9,979 nucleotides of DNA from L227-5C sp038209275. GTDB lineage: Bacteria; Chloroflexota; Chloroflexia; Chloroheliales; Chloroheliaceae. Of this stretch, positions 1-5,249 are shown in pieces. The stretch spans positions 1 through 9,979 of the forward strand of contig JBBQXW010000274.1 of the NCBI GenBank assembly GCA_038209275.1, given 5' to 3'. The notes under the pieces are model-generated. The model was not told the DNA's origin. It worked only from the letters and a program-made list of their open reading frames with translations, and did no database searches. The position numbers were made by a program, and so were the translations under genes. Every line of letters begins with the position of its first letter. Position 1 is the first letter of the stretch.

Positions 1-411
1 GCCGTCTATAATTTCGCCCGTTTTCTCAAAGCCCAGGCTATTGTAAAGTTTTTCAGCTACGGTGTTTTCAGGGACGTAGCTGATGCCAATTTCAGTGTAA
101 TCAGGCTGGGTTTTTAGCAAGTTTAACACTTCCAGCATAGCAGCTCGACCATAGCCTTTATTTTGCTGGCTCTGGTCAATCATCAAGCGCGAGATAAAGT
201 AATTTTTTTCGGCTTTATCATCGTCGTACATTATAAAGCCAACCATGTTAGCGTCATCGTAAATTGCCAGCGTTGTAACATCAAGCTCAAATTTGGATTG
301 GGCCAGCGAATAGACATTCGGCGCTACAAACTCCTGTTGGTCATCCGCTACTTTGAGCTTTACGCATTGTCGCCAGTTGTCTTTGGTGATTTCTTGCAAA
401 GTAATCGCCAT
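1..411 (-). CDS. GNAT family N-acetyltransferase, polyamine-acetyltransferase-like (C-terminus cut by window edge)
   Basis: The reading frame opens at an ATG (409-411) and stays open to base 1, giving 137 residues with no stop, so the C-terminus is missing. The acetyl-CoA-binding motif A appears as Q83-N-K-G86-Y-G88 after a beta strand (residues 71-80), and the late GNAT region has the usual N-x-x-A-x-x-L-Y-x-x-x-G-F pattern (116-128). The N-terminal stretch WRQCVKLKV...FVAPNVYSLAQS (13-39) resembles spermine/spermidine acetyltransferases of the BltD/PaiA type; this is recognition by eye, so the substrate is uncertain. It would transfer acetyl from acetyl-CoA to an amine in the cytoplasm. It starts 5 bases after the dehydratase stop and has only a weak purine-rich ribosome site, so it is probably translated by coupling as the last visible gene of the leftward operon. 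Confidence 0.85.
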   Translation of the reverse strand, partial: MAITLQEITKDNWRQCVKLKVADDQQEFVAPNVYSLAQSKFELDVTTLAIYDDANMVGFIMYDDDKAEKNYFISRLMIDQSQQNKGYGRAAMLEVLNLLKTQPDYTEIGISYVPENTVAEKLYNSLGFEKTGEIIDG

Positions 412-416
412 ATATT

Positions 417-1382
417 TTAAGCTTCTTTCAAGATGTCTACCAGCATAGCTGGTTCAACGTTGCCGCCGCTAATGACGCAAACGGTCTGGCGCGACGCGGG
501 AAGTTCGGCCCGGTGGTGCAGCCAGGCGGCGAAAGAAAGCGCCCCGGTTGGCTCGATTACTAGTTTGGCGTGACGGATAATCCGGCGCATTGCGTCTCGA
601 ATTTCGGCTTCGCTGACTGTTATTATACCATCCAGCGTTTCTTGCATCTGAGCCAGCGTCAGTTCGCCGATATGCAGGGTTCGCACGCCGTCGGCGATAG
701 TGCGGGCAACTTCGGCCTGCGTTATTTCGACAATCTGACCTGTCCGCAACGACTCGCGAGCATCGGCGGCAAATTCCGGCTCGACCCCGAAAATTTTAGC
801 GTTGGGCCGCAGATGCTTGATGGCGGTGGCAATGCCGCTTACCAATCCGCCGCCGCCCACCGGGACAAGCACCAACTCTACTTCCGGCAAATCCTCGGCA
901 ATTTCCAGCCCAATTGTCCCCTGCCCTGCCATCACAAAGCGGTCATTGAACGGTGGTACAAGGACGTACCCGTGTTCTTTTTGAATTTGGTCGGTGATTT
1001 CTTCGCGCTTCTCCGTATTGGGGTCGTACAGCACCACTTCCGCCCCATAGGAGCGCGTGCCATCAATTTTAACTTGCGGCGCGTTGGCAGGCATTACAAT
1101 TGTAGCCTTTACGCCCATCATCTGAGCGGCACAGGCCGTTCCCTGGGCGTGGTTGCCGCTCGAATAGGCGATTATACCGCGTTTGCGCTCTTCGTCCGAA
1201 AGCGCCGCGATTTTATTATATGCCCCGCGCAATTTAAAAGAGCCAGTGCGCTGCAAGCTCTCCGGCTTGAACCAGACTTTTTCTTGTTCACTCGCGCCGG
1301 GACAAGCTACTAGCGGCGTTCGCACCGTTATTCCCTCAAGCCGTTTTTGGGCCTGTTTAATATCATCTAGTGTAATTACCAT
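417..1382 (-). CDS. Threonine/serine dehydratase (threonine ammonia-lyase), PLP fold-type II, no ACT domain
   Basis: A 321-aa pyridoxal-phosphate enzyme, expected to deaminate threonine to 2-oxobutanoate (and serine to pyruvate) in the cytoplasm. The PLP lysine lies in SFKLRG (K50), the substrate loop is SSGNHAQG (74-81), the phosphate-binding glycine loop is GGGG (176-179), and the serine expected to contact the PLP ring nitrogen is S305 in ISGGN. PFNDRF...AGQGT (144-156) is also typical. Biosynthetic IlvA proteins are about 500 aa with C-terminal ACT-like regulatory domains. This protein stops after the catalytic domain, so it matches the catabolic TdcB type or the related serine racemases, and isoleucine feedback is not expected through an ACT domain. 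Start: ATG, 9 bases after the preceding stop, with a weak ribosome site. The neighbours do not point to a pathway. The fold is certain; dehydratase versus racemase cannot be settled by eye. Confidence 0.93.
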   Translation of the reverse strand: MVITLDDIKQAQKRLEGITVRTPLVACPGASEQEKVWFKPESLQRTGSFKLRGAYNKIAALSDEERKRGIIAYSSGNHAQGTACAAQMMGVKATIVMPANAPQVKIDGTRSYGAEVVLYDPNTEKREEITDQIQKEHGYVLVPPFNDRFVMAGQGTIGLEIAEDLPEVELVLVPVGGGGLVSGIATAIKHLRPNAKIFGVEPEFAADARESLRTGQIVEITQAEVARTIADGVRTLHIGELTLAQMQETLDGIITVSEAEIRDAMRRIIRHAKLVIEPTGALSFAAWLHHRAELPASRQTVCVISGGNVEPAMLVDILKEA

Positions 1383-1391
1383 GACTTTGTA

Positions 1392-1799
1392 TTAAACTTT
1401 CTTCAAGGTCTGCAAATCATAAAATTCCTGAACCGAAAAAATTCGCCAATCAATCCCATTCAGATTATCCACCACGCAACTCCAGCGTTCGGCGAATTTA
1501 CAGGCTATTTCTGCCGCTAATCGTTCACTCTGCCACGACCTTTTTGCTATATCCAGCGACACACGAGTTTGGGGCATACTACCCAATTTTTGCCGAACAA
1601 TTGTTATTTCTTCGGTGGTTTCAGGATAATTCAATAAATCTTCAGGATTTAGGGCCAGCCATACGGTTGCTTCCTCTTTACTGATTATCCCGTCATAAAT
1701 TTTATCGGGATCGGATTTTGCCCCTAGTGCTTTAAGAAAAGCAGTAAAATCTTCCTTTGTAATTTTTTCGCTTGAAAGCAGTGCAACTGGTTCTGGCAT
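1392..1799 (-). CDS. Small hypothetical protein, candidate immunity protein for the adjacent toxin-like gene
   Basis: A 135-aa soluble, mixed alpha/beta-looking protein with no signal peptide, membrane segment or catalytic motif that I recognise. Its middle (residues 75-115) has an alternating pattern, then an amphipathic stretch ERLAAEIACKFAERWSCVVDNL, and the C-terminus is charged. It lies 31 bases downstream of the CdiA-type nuclease-domain gene on the same strand, where a cognate immunity gene would be, and it has a strong Shine-Dalgarno (AAGGAG, 8 bases before ATG), whereas the toxin-like gene has none. GC is about 41% by hand count, between the toxin (about 36%) and the NUDIX gene (about 51%). 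The immunity role is inferred from position, size and translation signals, not from a recognised family. It could instead be an unrelated hypothetical gene. Confidence 0.8.
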   Translation of the reverse strand: MPEPVALLSSEKITKEDFTAFLKALGAKSDPDKIYDGIISKEEATVWLALNPEDLLNYPETTEEITIVRQKLGSMPQTRVSLDIAKRSWQSERLAAEIACKFAERWSCVVDNLNGIDWRIFSVQEFYDLQTLKKV

Positions 1800-1807
1800 T
1801 TCTATTT

Positions 1808-1813
1808 CTCCTT
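1808..1813 (-). promoter_or_regulatory. Strong Shine-Dalgarno of the putative immunity gene
   Basis: On the minus strand the sequence reads AAGGAG followed by 8 bases and the ATG at 1799. It is the best ribosome site in the leftward operon and lies in the 31-base gap after the toxin-like gene. It would favour excess immunity protein over toxin. Confidence 0.7.
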
Positions 1814-1830
1814 ACTACTACTTAAGCTTA

Positions 1831-2223
1831 TCACAAATTAGCTAGAATATCCAAAAGTTCTTGAAAATTCTGAGCAACAAGGAAACCAGCGGCTCTAGTA
1901 GAACTGACTCCGCTAGATTTATAATAAGGCCCATATAAAATAATTGGTTTTCCTGATGGGTTTAGTTGAGAGTCTATCTGAAGTTTTCTAAGTTGACCGA
2001 GTTTATTTTGTTTTTGTTGTGTTACCTCAATAATAGCATTGTCAGTTTCTATATCTACATCGCCGATGCCAACACCAAAGTTAGTTTCTTTCCGTTGAAA
2101 ACTAACAATATTCTTGCCATTCTTTCTGAGAATATCAGCTACTTCGCCTTCTAGGTATGTTCCAGAAATTCCAGATTGAAGTGCAGCATCAATCTCATTA
2201 TCAAATGGACAATAGTAGTTCAT
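1831..2223 (-). CDS. Orphan CdiA-C-terminal-type nuclease toxin domain (PD-(D/E)xK-like)
   Basis: A 130-aa protein resembling the C-terminal tRNase/nuclease domains of CdiA-type contact-dependent inhibition and other polymorphic toxins. The recognisable parts are G21-T-Y-L-E25-G-E-V-A (first helix), G54-D-V-D57-I-E-T-D-N-A-I-I-E66-V-T (catalytic core of a PD-(D/E)xK-like fold, likely metal ligands E25, D57 and E66), then K74...Q..K and GKPIILYGPYY (91-101), and a C-terminal helix NFQELLDIL. Residue 68 is T where a classical core has K; the nearby Q69, Q70 and K71 may substitute. A stop codon sits two codons upstream of the ATG, so there is no delivery or filament module: the domain stands alone. 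The start follows the NUDIX stop by 3 bases in the same frame, with no Shine-Dalgarno, implying coupled, low translation. GC is about 36% by hand count, suggesting acquisition. It could be a solitary toxin or an orphan module, or a restriction-like nuclease of another role. Confidence 0.75.
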   Translation of the reverse strand: MNYYCPFDNEIDAALQSGISGTYLEGEVADILRKNGKNIVSFQRKETNFGVGIGDVDIETDNAIIEVTQQKQNKLGQLRKLQIDSQLNPSGKPIILYGPYYKSSGVSSTRAAGFLVAQNFQELLDILANL

Positions 2224-2226
2224 ATT

Positions 2227-2688
2227 TTATGGAAGTTGGTTTGAGATAGATGCACGTGCATCCAGGCCCAATTGGTAAATTTCGTCTTCGCACTCGAAGC
2301 TGAGGTAGCGTTTGTCGGGCAGGGCATCGAAAATTTTTACTTCGTCAATTTCGTGGTAATCGAAATGCCCGTTCAGGCGAGTCACTTCGGTATAGTAGAG
2401 TGCTGCTTTGAAGGAGCGCCAGGGGCCGCGTTCGAGCCAGATTATCTTTACAAAGATTAGTTCGGAAGATTCCGCCCCGGTTTCTTCGTGCAACTCGCGC
2501 ACTGCCGCGCCGTGAACCGATTCGCCCCACTCGATGCCGCCGCCCGGAAATTCCCAGCCGCGCCAGCGATTGCTGCACAGCACGATTTTATCACCAAAAA
2601 AAGGAATGATAATCGCCGCTTCTATCCTAATCCCGTCTTTTTCGGCTTCTTCGACTGATGAGTATGACAAAACTTCTCGTAATTTCAC
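2227..2688 (-). CDS. NUDIX hydrolase (MutT-like)
   Basis: A 153-aa cytoplasmic hydrolase of nucleoside diphosphate-linked substrates. The complete Nudix box G-x5-E-x7-R-E-L-x-E-E-x-G-A is present at residues 50-72, with the catalytic and metal-binding glutamates E65, E68 and E69 and the preceding W45-E-F-P-G-G strand-turn. The length is normal for the family. The start is GTG at 2688, chosen because GAGG lies about 8 bases upstream and overlaps the TGA stop of the DUF2079 gene, leaving a 9-base gap. The substrate (8-oxo-dGTP, ADP-ribose, capped RNA or other) cannot be read from the sequence. The stop is followed after one codon by the ATG of the toxin-like gene in the same frame. The antisense and alternative-frame ORFs here are shadows. 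Confidence 0.93.
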   Translation of the reverse strand: MKLREVLSYSSVEEAEKDGIRIEAAIIIPFFGDKIVLCSNRWRGWEFPGGGIEWGESVHGAAVRELHEETGAESSELIFVKIIWLERGPWRSFKAALYYTEVTRLNGHFDYHEIDEVKIFDALPDKRYLSFECEDEIYQLGLDARASISNQLP

Positions 2689-2697
2689 GTTGCAACC

Positions 2698-4434
2698 TCA
2701 AATCTTAATTTCGCGCAAAGGCGGTACGTTTGGCCCGATTTTTTGCCAGAGCTGAATCTGGCGCGGTTCGCCCCGAACATCGTCTTTTTGTCCTTTAATT
2801 GTAACCGCCTTGACCAGCTTCCAGCGCCCGTCTTTCTGGACAAAATCAATCGGCAACACGCCACCAAAGACTTTTGAGTTATCTTTAAGGTAAAGCGCCT
2901 GAGCTTTGGTGTCAATCAAGAAATATTGCATTGCTTCGGGCGGCGGATTATAGAGCGCCAACGGGAAGGCATAGCTATACTGGCGCGGCAATAGATGCGT
3001 CCCCAAAAAGGAAGTGCTGGCAACCGACGCTTCCGGCGGAATAAGCGGCAAAATCTCTTTGTTCACCTGGCTGACCATGTTCGGCACTTCGCGATTACGC
3101 AATACGCCGGGCAACGGATTCTTCTGAATGAGCTGCGCCGCCGCTAGAAAGATAAACAGCACTACCATAATGCTACCCAGGTTCAGCACTTGCCAGCGCC
3201 CTAACTTGAAATTGCCGCCTGGTTTGCCCGTTTGCCATAGCCGCAGCAAATTAGCCGTGCCGTAAATCGCGCCTACCACAAGCGGAAAGAGCAGCAAAGC
3301 CGAATAGTGGCTGCGGTAGTCAAACTGAATGGTGCGGCTACTGAGCAGATTTATGCCGATAATCGGCAGGGCAAAAAGCATTACGCTGGGACTAAACAGG
3401 CTCAAGAAGGCGAACGGCAATAGCAAGGCCAGCAGATATAGCGCCTTCTGCACAGTAAAGACCTGCTTGATAGTCTTGTCAGGCTTGGTGATAGTGTTGA
3501 TAATTACTTCAGGCAAGCTTTTGCCCAGGTCGCCGTAATTGGTGGAGATAATCGTATTAGTGCCAGAAATAAAATCAATTTGCTCTGCCGAAAGCTTTAC
3601 GGGTTGTACCTGGGGCGGCACCACCATATTGCCGGGCTGAATAAAAAGCGGCAAAATAAAAGCAAAAACAATGGCAAAATAAACCGGGCCAGCTAACAAG
3701 GGCGGCAGCCAGAAGCGGCGCGGCGCTCGCCGTAGCAGTCCGTACAGCCCGAACATTGCCACCACCAGCGAAACTTCGGTGCGGGTACTCATTGCCAGTA
3801 CCATAAAAGCCAGGAAAGGCCAGAGCTTGCGTTTCTCAAAGAAGTAAAAGGCGTACAGGAGCGCCACAAAACCCAGCGCCCGCATATTGAAGGGCAGCAA
3901 ATTAAAATATTCCAGCGTCGGGTTGAGCATATAAATCGCGACAAAGCCGAGCGCGGCGGGACGGCTCTTTAGTTTATCGCGGGCCAGCCAGAAAATCGGG
4001 AGGGCTGCCAGCGCCAGTATCACGCTCTCGATAAAGAACAGAGTGTGCGGGGCGGGCAAGAGCCAGTAGAGCGGCACGAACAGGGTCAGGCCGGGCATAA
4101 AATCTACCGAAAAGGCCGAAGTGGAATAGTTAAAATCGCTCTGCTGCATAAAGCGATCCTGAGTGGTGTTCCAGAGCGCCTGTTCAAAATAAACCTGGTC
4201 GTAGCCAGTCTGGTATGTTTCGTATTTGAAAGACGAAGCAATACTGAAGACCACGATATACACAAAAATCATGGCAAACAGAATCCGCCCCGAATGTTGA
4301 TCGAGCAGCCCATAAAGGCGCGCCCAAATTCCTCGCCTGATGTTGGCGGCGGGTGCTACCGCGCTGGTTGTATCTATACCAGTCGCCGATAATCGGGCGT
4401 TAAAATCAGAAGCTTGCACTTTGGCTAAACTCAA
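2698..4434 (-). CDS. DUF2079 family polytopic membrane protein
   Basis: A 578-aa integral membrane protein with about ten hydrophobic segments (for example residues 51-68, 112-127, 132-150, 160-172, 186-200, 205-216, 222-235, 245-265, 331-362, 377-398 and 419-435) and a hydrophilic C-terminal domain of about 140 residues. The N-terminal half matches DUF2079 by eye: G77-Y-D-Q..Y-F-E-Q-A-L-W-N-T, PLYWLLPAPHTL (121-132), LPIFWLAR (145-152) and a conserved S-T-R-T-E220 segment. P467-E-A-S-V...H480-L-L-P-R occurs later. The family is placed among GT-C-like membrane proteins and is presumed to act on polyprenyl-linked sugars, but its reaction is unknown to me. The annotated start is TTG; AAAGGG abuts it too closely to be an ideal ribosome site. 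A GTG at residue 6 is possible, and the ATG at residue 55 would cut the first membrane segment. It is the first gene of the leftward operon, 9 bases before the NUDIX gene. Confidence 0.85.
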   Translation of the reverse strand: MSLAKVQASDFNARLSATGIDTTSAVAPAANIRRGIWARLYGLLDQHSGRILFAMIFVYIVVFSIASSFKYETYQTGYDQVYFEQALWNTTQDRFMQQSDFNYSTSAFSVDFMPGLTLFVPLYWLLPAPHTLFFIESVILALAALPIFWLARDKLKSRPAALGFVAIYMLNPTLEYFNLLPFNMRALGFVALLYAFYFFEKRKLWPFLAFMVLAMSTRTEVSLVVAMFGLYGLLRRAPRRFWLPPLLAGPVYFAIVFAFILPLFIQPGNMVVPPQVQPVKLSAEQIDFISGTNTIISTNYGDLGKSLPEVIINTITKPDKTIKQVFTVQKALYLLALLLPFAFLSLFSPSVMLFALPIIGINLLSSRTIQFDYRSHYSALLLFPLVVGAIYGTANLLRLWQTGKPGGNFKLGRWQVLNLGSIMVVLFIFLAAAQLIQKNPLPGVLRNREVPNMVSQVNKEILPLIPPEASVASTSFLGTHLLPRQYSYAFPLALYNPPPEAMQYFLIDTKAQALYLKDNSKVFGGVLPIDFVQKDGRWKLVKAVTIKGQKDDVRGEPRQIQLWQKIGPNVPPLREIKI

Positions 4435-4463
4435 CCCTTTCGCGCAACTTAGAAGCTACTTAG

Positions 4464-4518
4464 GTAGGGGTTTGATTTATCAAACCCTGTGACGGGGCGC
4501 AATTCATTGCGCCCCTAC
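4464..4518. repeat. Double-hairpin palindromic element (REP/MITE-like)
   Basis: Two adjacent hairpins sit inside a shared outer inverted repeat. The outer arms are GTAGGGG (4464-4470) and CCCCTAC (4512-4518). Hairpin one is GGGTTTGAT/ATCAAACCC (4468-4476 with 4479-4487, 2-base loop). Hairpin two is GGGGCGCAAT/ATTGCGCCCC (4494-4503 with 4506-4515, 2-base loop). All arms are perfect. The element lies in the predicted 5' leader of the leftward operon, between its promoter and the DUF2079 start, so it would be transcribed. From memory, similar GTAGGGG...CCCCTAC palindromes are dispersed in filamentous Chloroflexota and cyanobacteria; this needs a genome search. Confidence 0.85.
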
Positions 4519-4557
4519 AGAGATAAGTTCTTAGCAATAAATGATGAAAGCGGGCAA

Positions 4558-4587
4558 AGTATAGCACTCCCTAAGCCGGAGCGTCAA
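4558..4587 (-). promoter_or_regulatory. Sigma70-type promoter for the leftward operon
   Basis: Read on the minus strand, the -35 box is TTGACG (4587-4582) and the -10 box is TATACT (4563-4558), separated by 18 bases. Transcription would begin near 4551 and give a leader of about 117 bases that includes the double-hairpin element before the DUF2079 TTG start. This is the best promoter match in the window. It would drive the DUF2079, NUDIX, toxin-like, immunity-like, dehydratase and acetyltransferase genes together. Confidence 0.65.
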
Positions 4588-4632
4588 GGCAATTCATTTA
4601 GCTGGACAGGGCGGTTGCAAAGTTGCCAATTC

Positions 4633-4683
4633 GTAGGACATTGCTCCGCCAATGGAAAATCAGCTGACGGAGCAGCATCCTAC
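4633..4683. repeat. Imperfect inverted repeat, second palindromic family
   Basis: Arms 4633-4648 and 4668-4683 pair at 13 of 16 positions (GTAGGA and TGCTCCG blocks match; three central positions do not, one of them a possible G-U pair). The left arm and part of the spacer recur exactly at 4704-4724. It looks like a small non-coding palindromic repeat rather than a protein-binding site or terminator, since no T tract follows. Confidence 0.65.
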
Positions 4684-4703
4684 AATTCATCCTGGATTTT
4701 GTG

Positions 4704-4724
4704 GGACATTGCTCCGCCAATGGA
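4704..4724. repeat. Second copy of a 21-base direct repeat (first copy 4636-4656)
   Basis: The 21 bases at 4704-4724 are identical to 4636-4656, with start points 68 bases apart. The second copy lacks the matching right arm, so it looks like a truncated or decayed copy of the palindrome at 4633-4683. Confidence 0.8.
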
Positions 4725-4752
4725 TTTTTGCTTCCTGGCTGGCGATGTTCTA

Positions 4753-4781
4753 TTGAAAAGCCGTCAATTTCATGCTATTTT
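4753..4781 (+). promoter_or_regulatory. Candidate rightward promoter
   Basis: TTGAAA (4753-4758) and TATTTT (4776-4781) are separated by 17 bases, giving a predicted start near 4788. It would transcribe the small ORF at 4857 and could continue into the sugar importer operon, as no terminator is visible between them. Both boxes deviate from consensus in an AT-rich stretch, so a chance match is possible. Confidence 0.4.
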
Positions 4782-4856
4782 AGTGATTAGAAACAACTGT
4801 TGAAACCAAAACTAGCCTGATGAGCGTCAGGCCACCTCAAACGCGGGTAAATTCTT

Positions 4857-5084
4857 ATGGAATTTCTTATTATTGTGATTTTGATTGTAGTGGTCGGCCC
4901 ACTACTTTTGACTCAAGTTGTGCTGGCGCTTGGTGCCGGAGTGCATCACCTGGGCCGGACTAAAAAGCCAGCGCCTCGGCACGAACTGGGCGAAGGTCAT
5001 AGCCTCGATTATCTGTGGTTGCAGCGCCTGAATAATACGCTGGACGTAGATAGCGATGGTAAACGCCGCCAAAGACACCGATAA
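4857..5084 (+). CDS. Possible small single-pass membrane protein
   Basis: A 75-aa ORF starting with ATG. Residues 3-27 are strongly hydrophobic (a membrane helix or uncleaved signal anchor), followed by a short basic and polar tail with H30-H31 and a basic C-terminus. I recognise no family. No good Shine-Dalgarno precedes the ATG. Support comes from a plausible membrane segment and a candidate promoter about 75 bases upstream; against it are the weak translation signal and the odd, unconserved-looking C-terminus. It lies 165 bases before the binding-protein gene on the same strand. It may be spurious. Confidence 0.35.
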   Translation: MEFLIIVILIVVVGPLLLTQVVLALGAGVHHLGRTKKPAPRHELGEGHSLDYLWLQRLNNTLDVDSDGKRRQRHR

Positions 5085-5108
5085 CTGATTAACACTCTTT
5101 ACTTTTTC

Positions 5109-5136
5109 TTTACCTCTCTGTGCTAATCTATATTTA
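5109..5136 (+). promoter_or_regulatory. Weak candidate promoter of the sugar importer operon
   Basis: TTTACC (5109-5114) and TATTTA (5131-5136) have a 16-base spacer, about 115 bases before the binding-protein ATG. The region 5085-5249 is AT-rich and non-coding and is the natural place for the operon promoter and a sugar-responsive operator, but I see no convincing operator palindrome. Low-confidence motif match. Confidence 0.25.
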
Positions 5137-5249
5137 CCTATGTTCGTCTGTGGAATAACACACCAATCTCAACTCGCAAATTGTTAAATGTTAAGCAAAA
5201 TTGAAAAGTGCTAATTTGGCACTACTTCAATGAGGAGGAAAGGTTTACA

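Larger units (their letters stand above)
4435..4856. other. Divergent intergenic region with promoters and palindromic repeats
   Basis: About 420 bases without a convincing gene, between the leftward DUF2079 operon and the rightward small ORF and sugar operon. It contains a strong leftward promoter, a candidate rightward promoter, a double-hairpin element, a second repeat family with an exact 21-base duplication, and a short 6-bp hairpin (4815-4832) with no T tract. The only sizeable ORF here (4489-4803) starts inside the palindrome and has no domain or ribosome site, so I do not treat it as coding. Confidence 0.8.

Noticed and set aside
163..420. 85-codon plus-strand open frame
   Set aside because: It is antisense to the GNAT gene, whose acetyl-CoA motif is clear on the minus strand.
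570..1313. Long 247-codon open frame on the plus strand
   Set aside because: It is exactly antisense to the dehydratase gene, which has all catalytic motifs. The frame has no domain, no ribosome site and is rich in unusual residues, so it is a composition shadow.
4636..4724. Possible CRISPR-like direct repeats
   Set aside because: There are only two copies, with no third repeat, no regular spacer and no cas genes, and one copy is part of a palindrome. It fits an intergenic repeat family better.
5178..5198. Possible LacI/ROK-type operator around TTGTTAAATGTTAAGCAA
   Set aside because: The two halves are only partly symmetric on inspection, and the region is AT-rich enough for chance similarity.
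5208..5249. Upstream GTG start for the binding protein
   Set aside because: It adds a polar 14-residue extension before a normal lipoprotein signal peptide, and the strong GAGGAGG lies inside it, pointing to the ATG at 5250.
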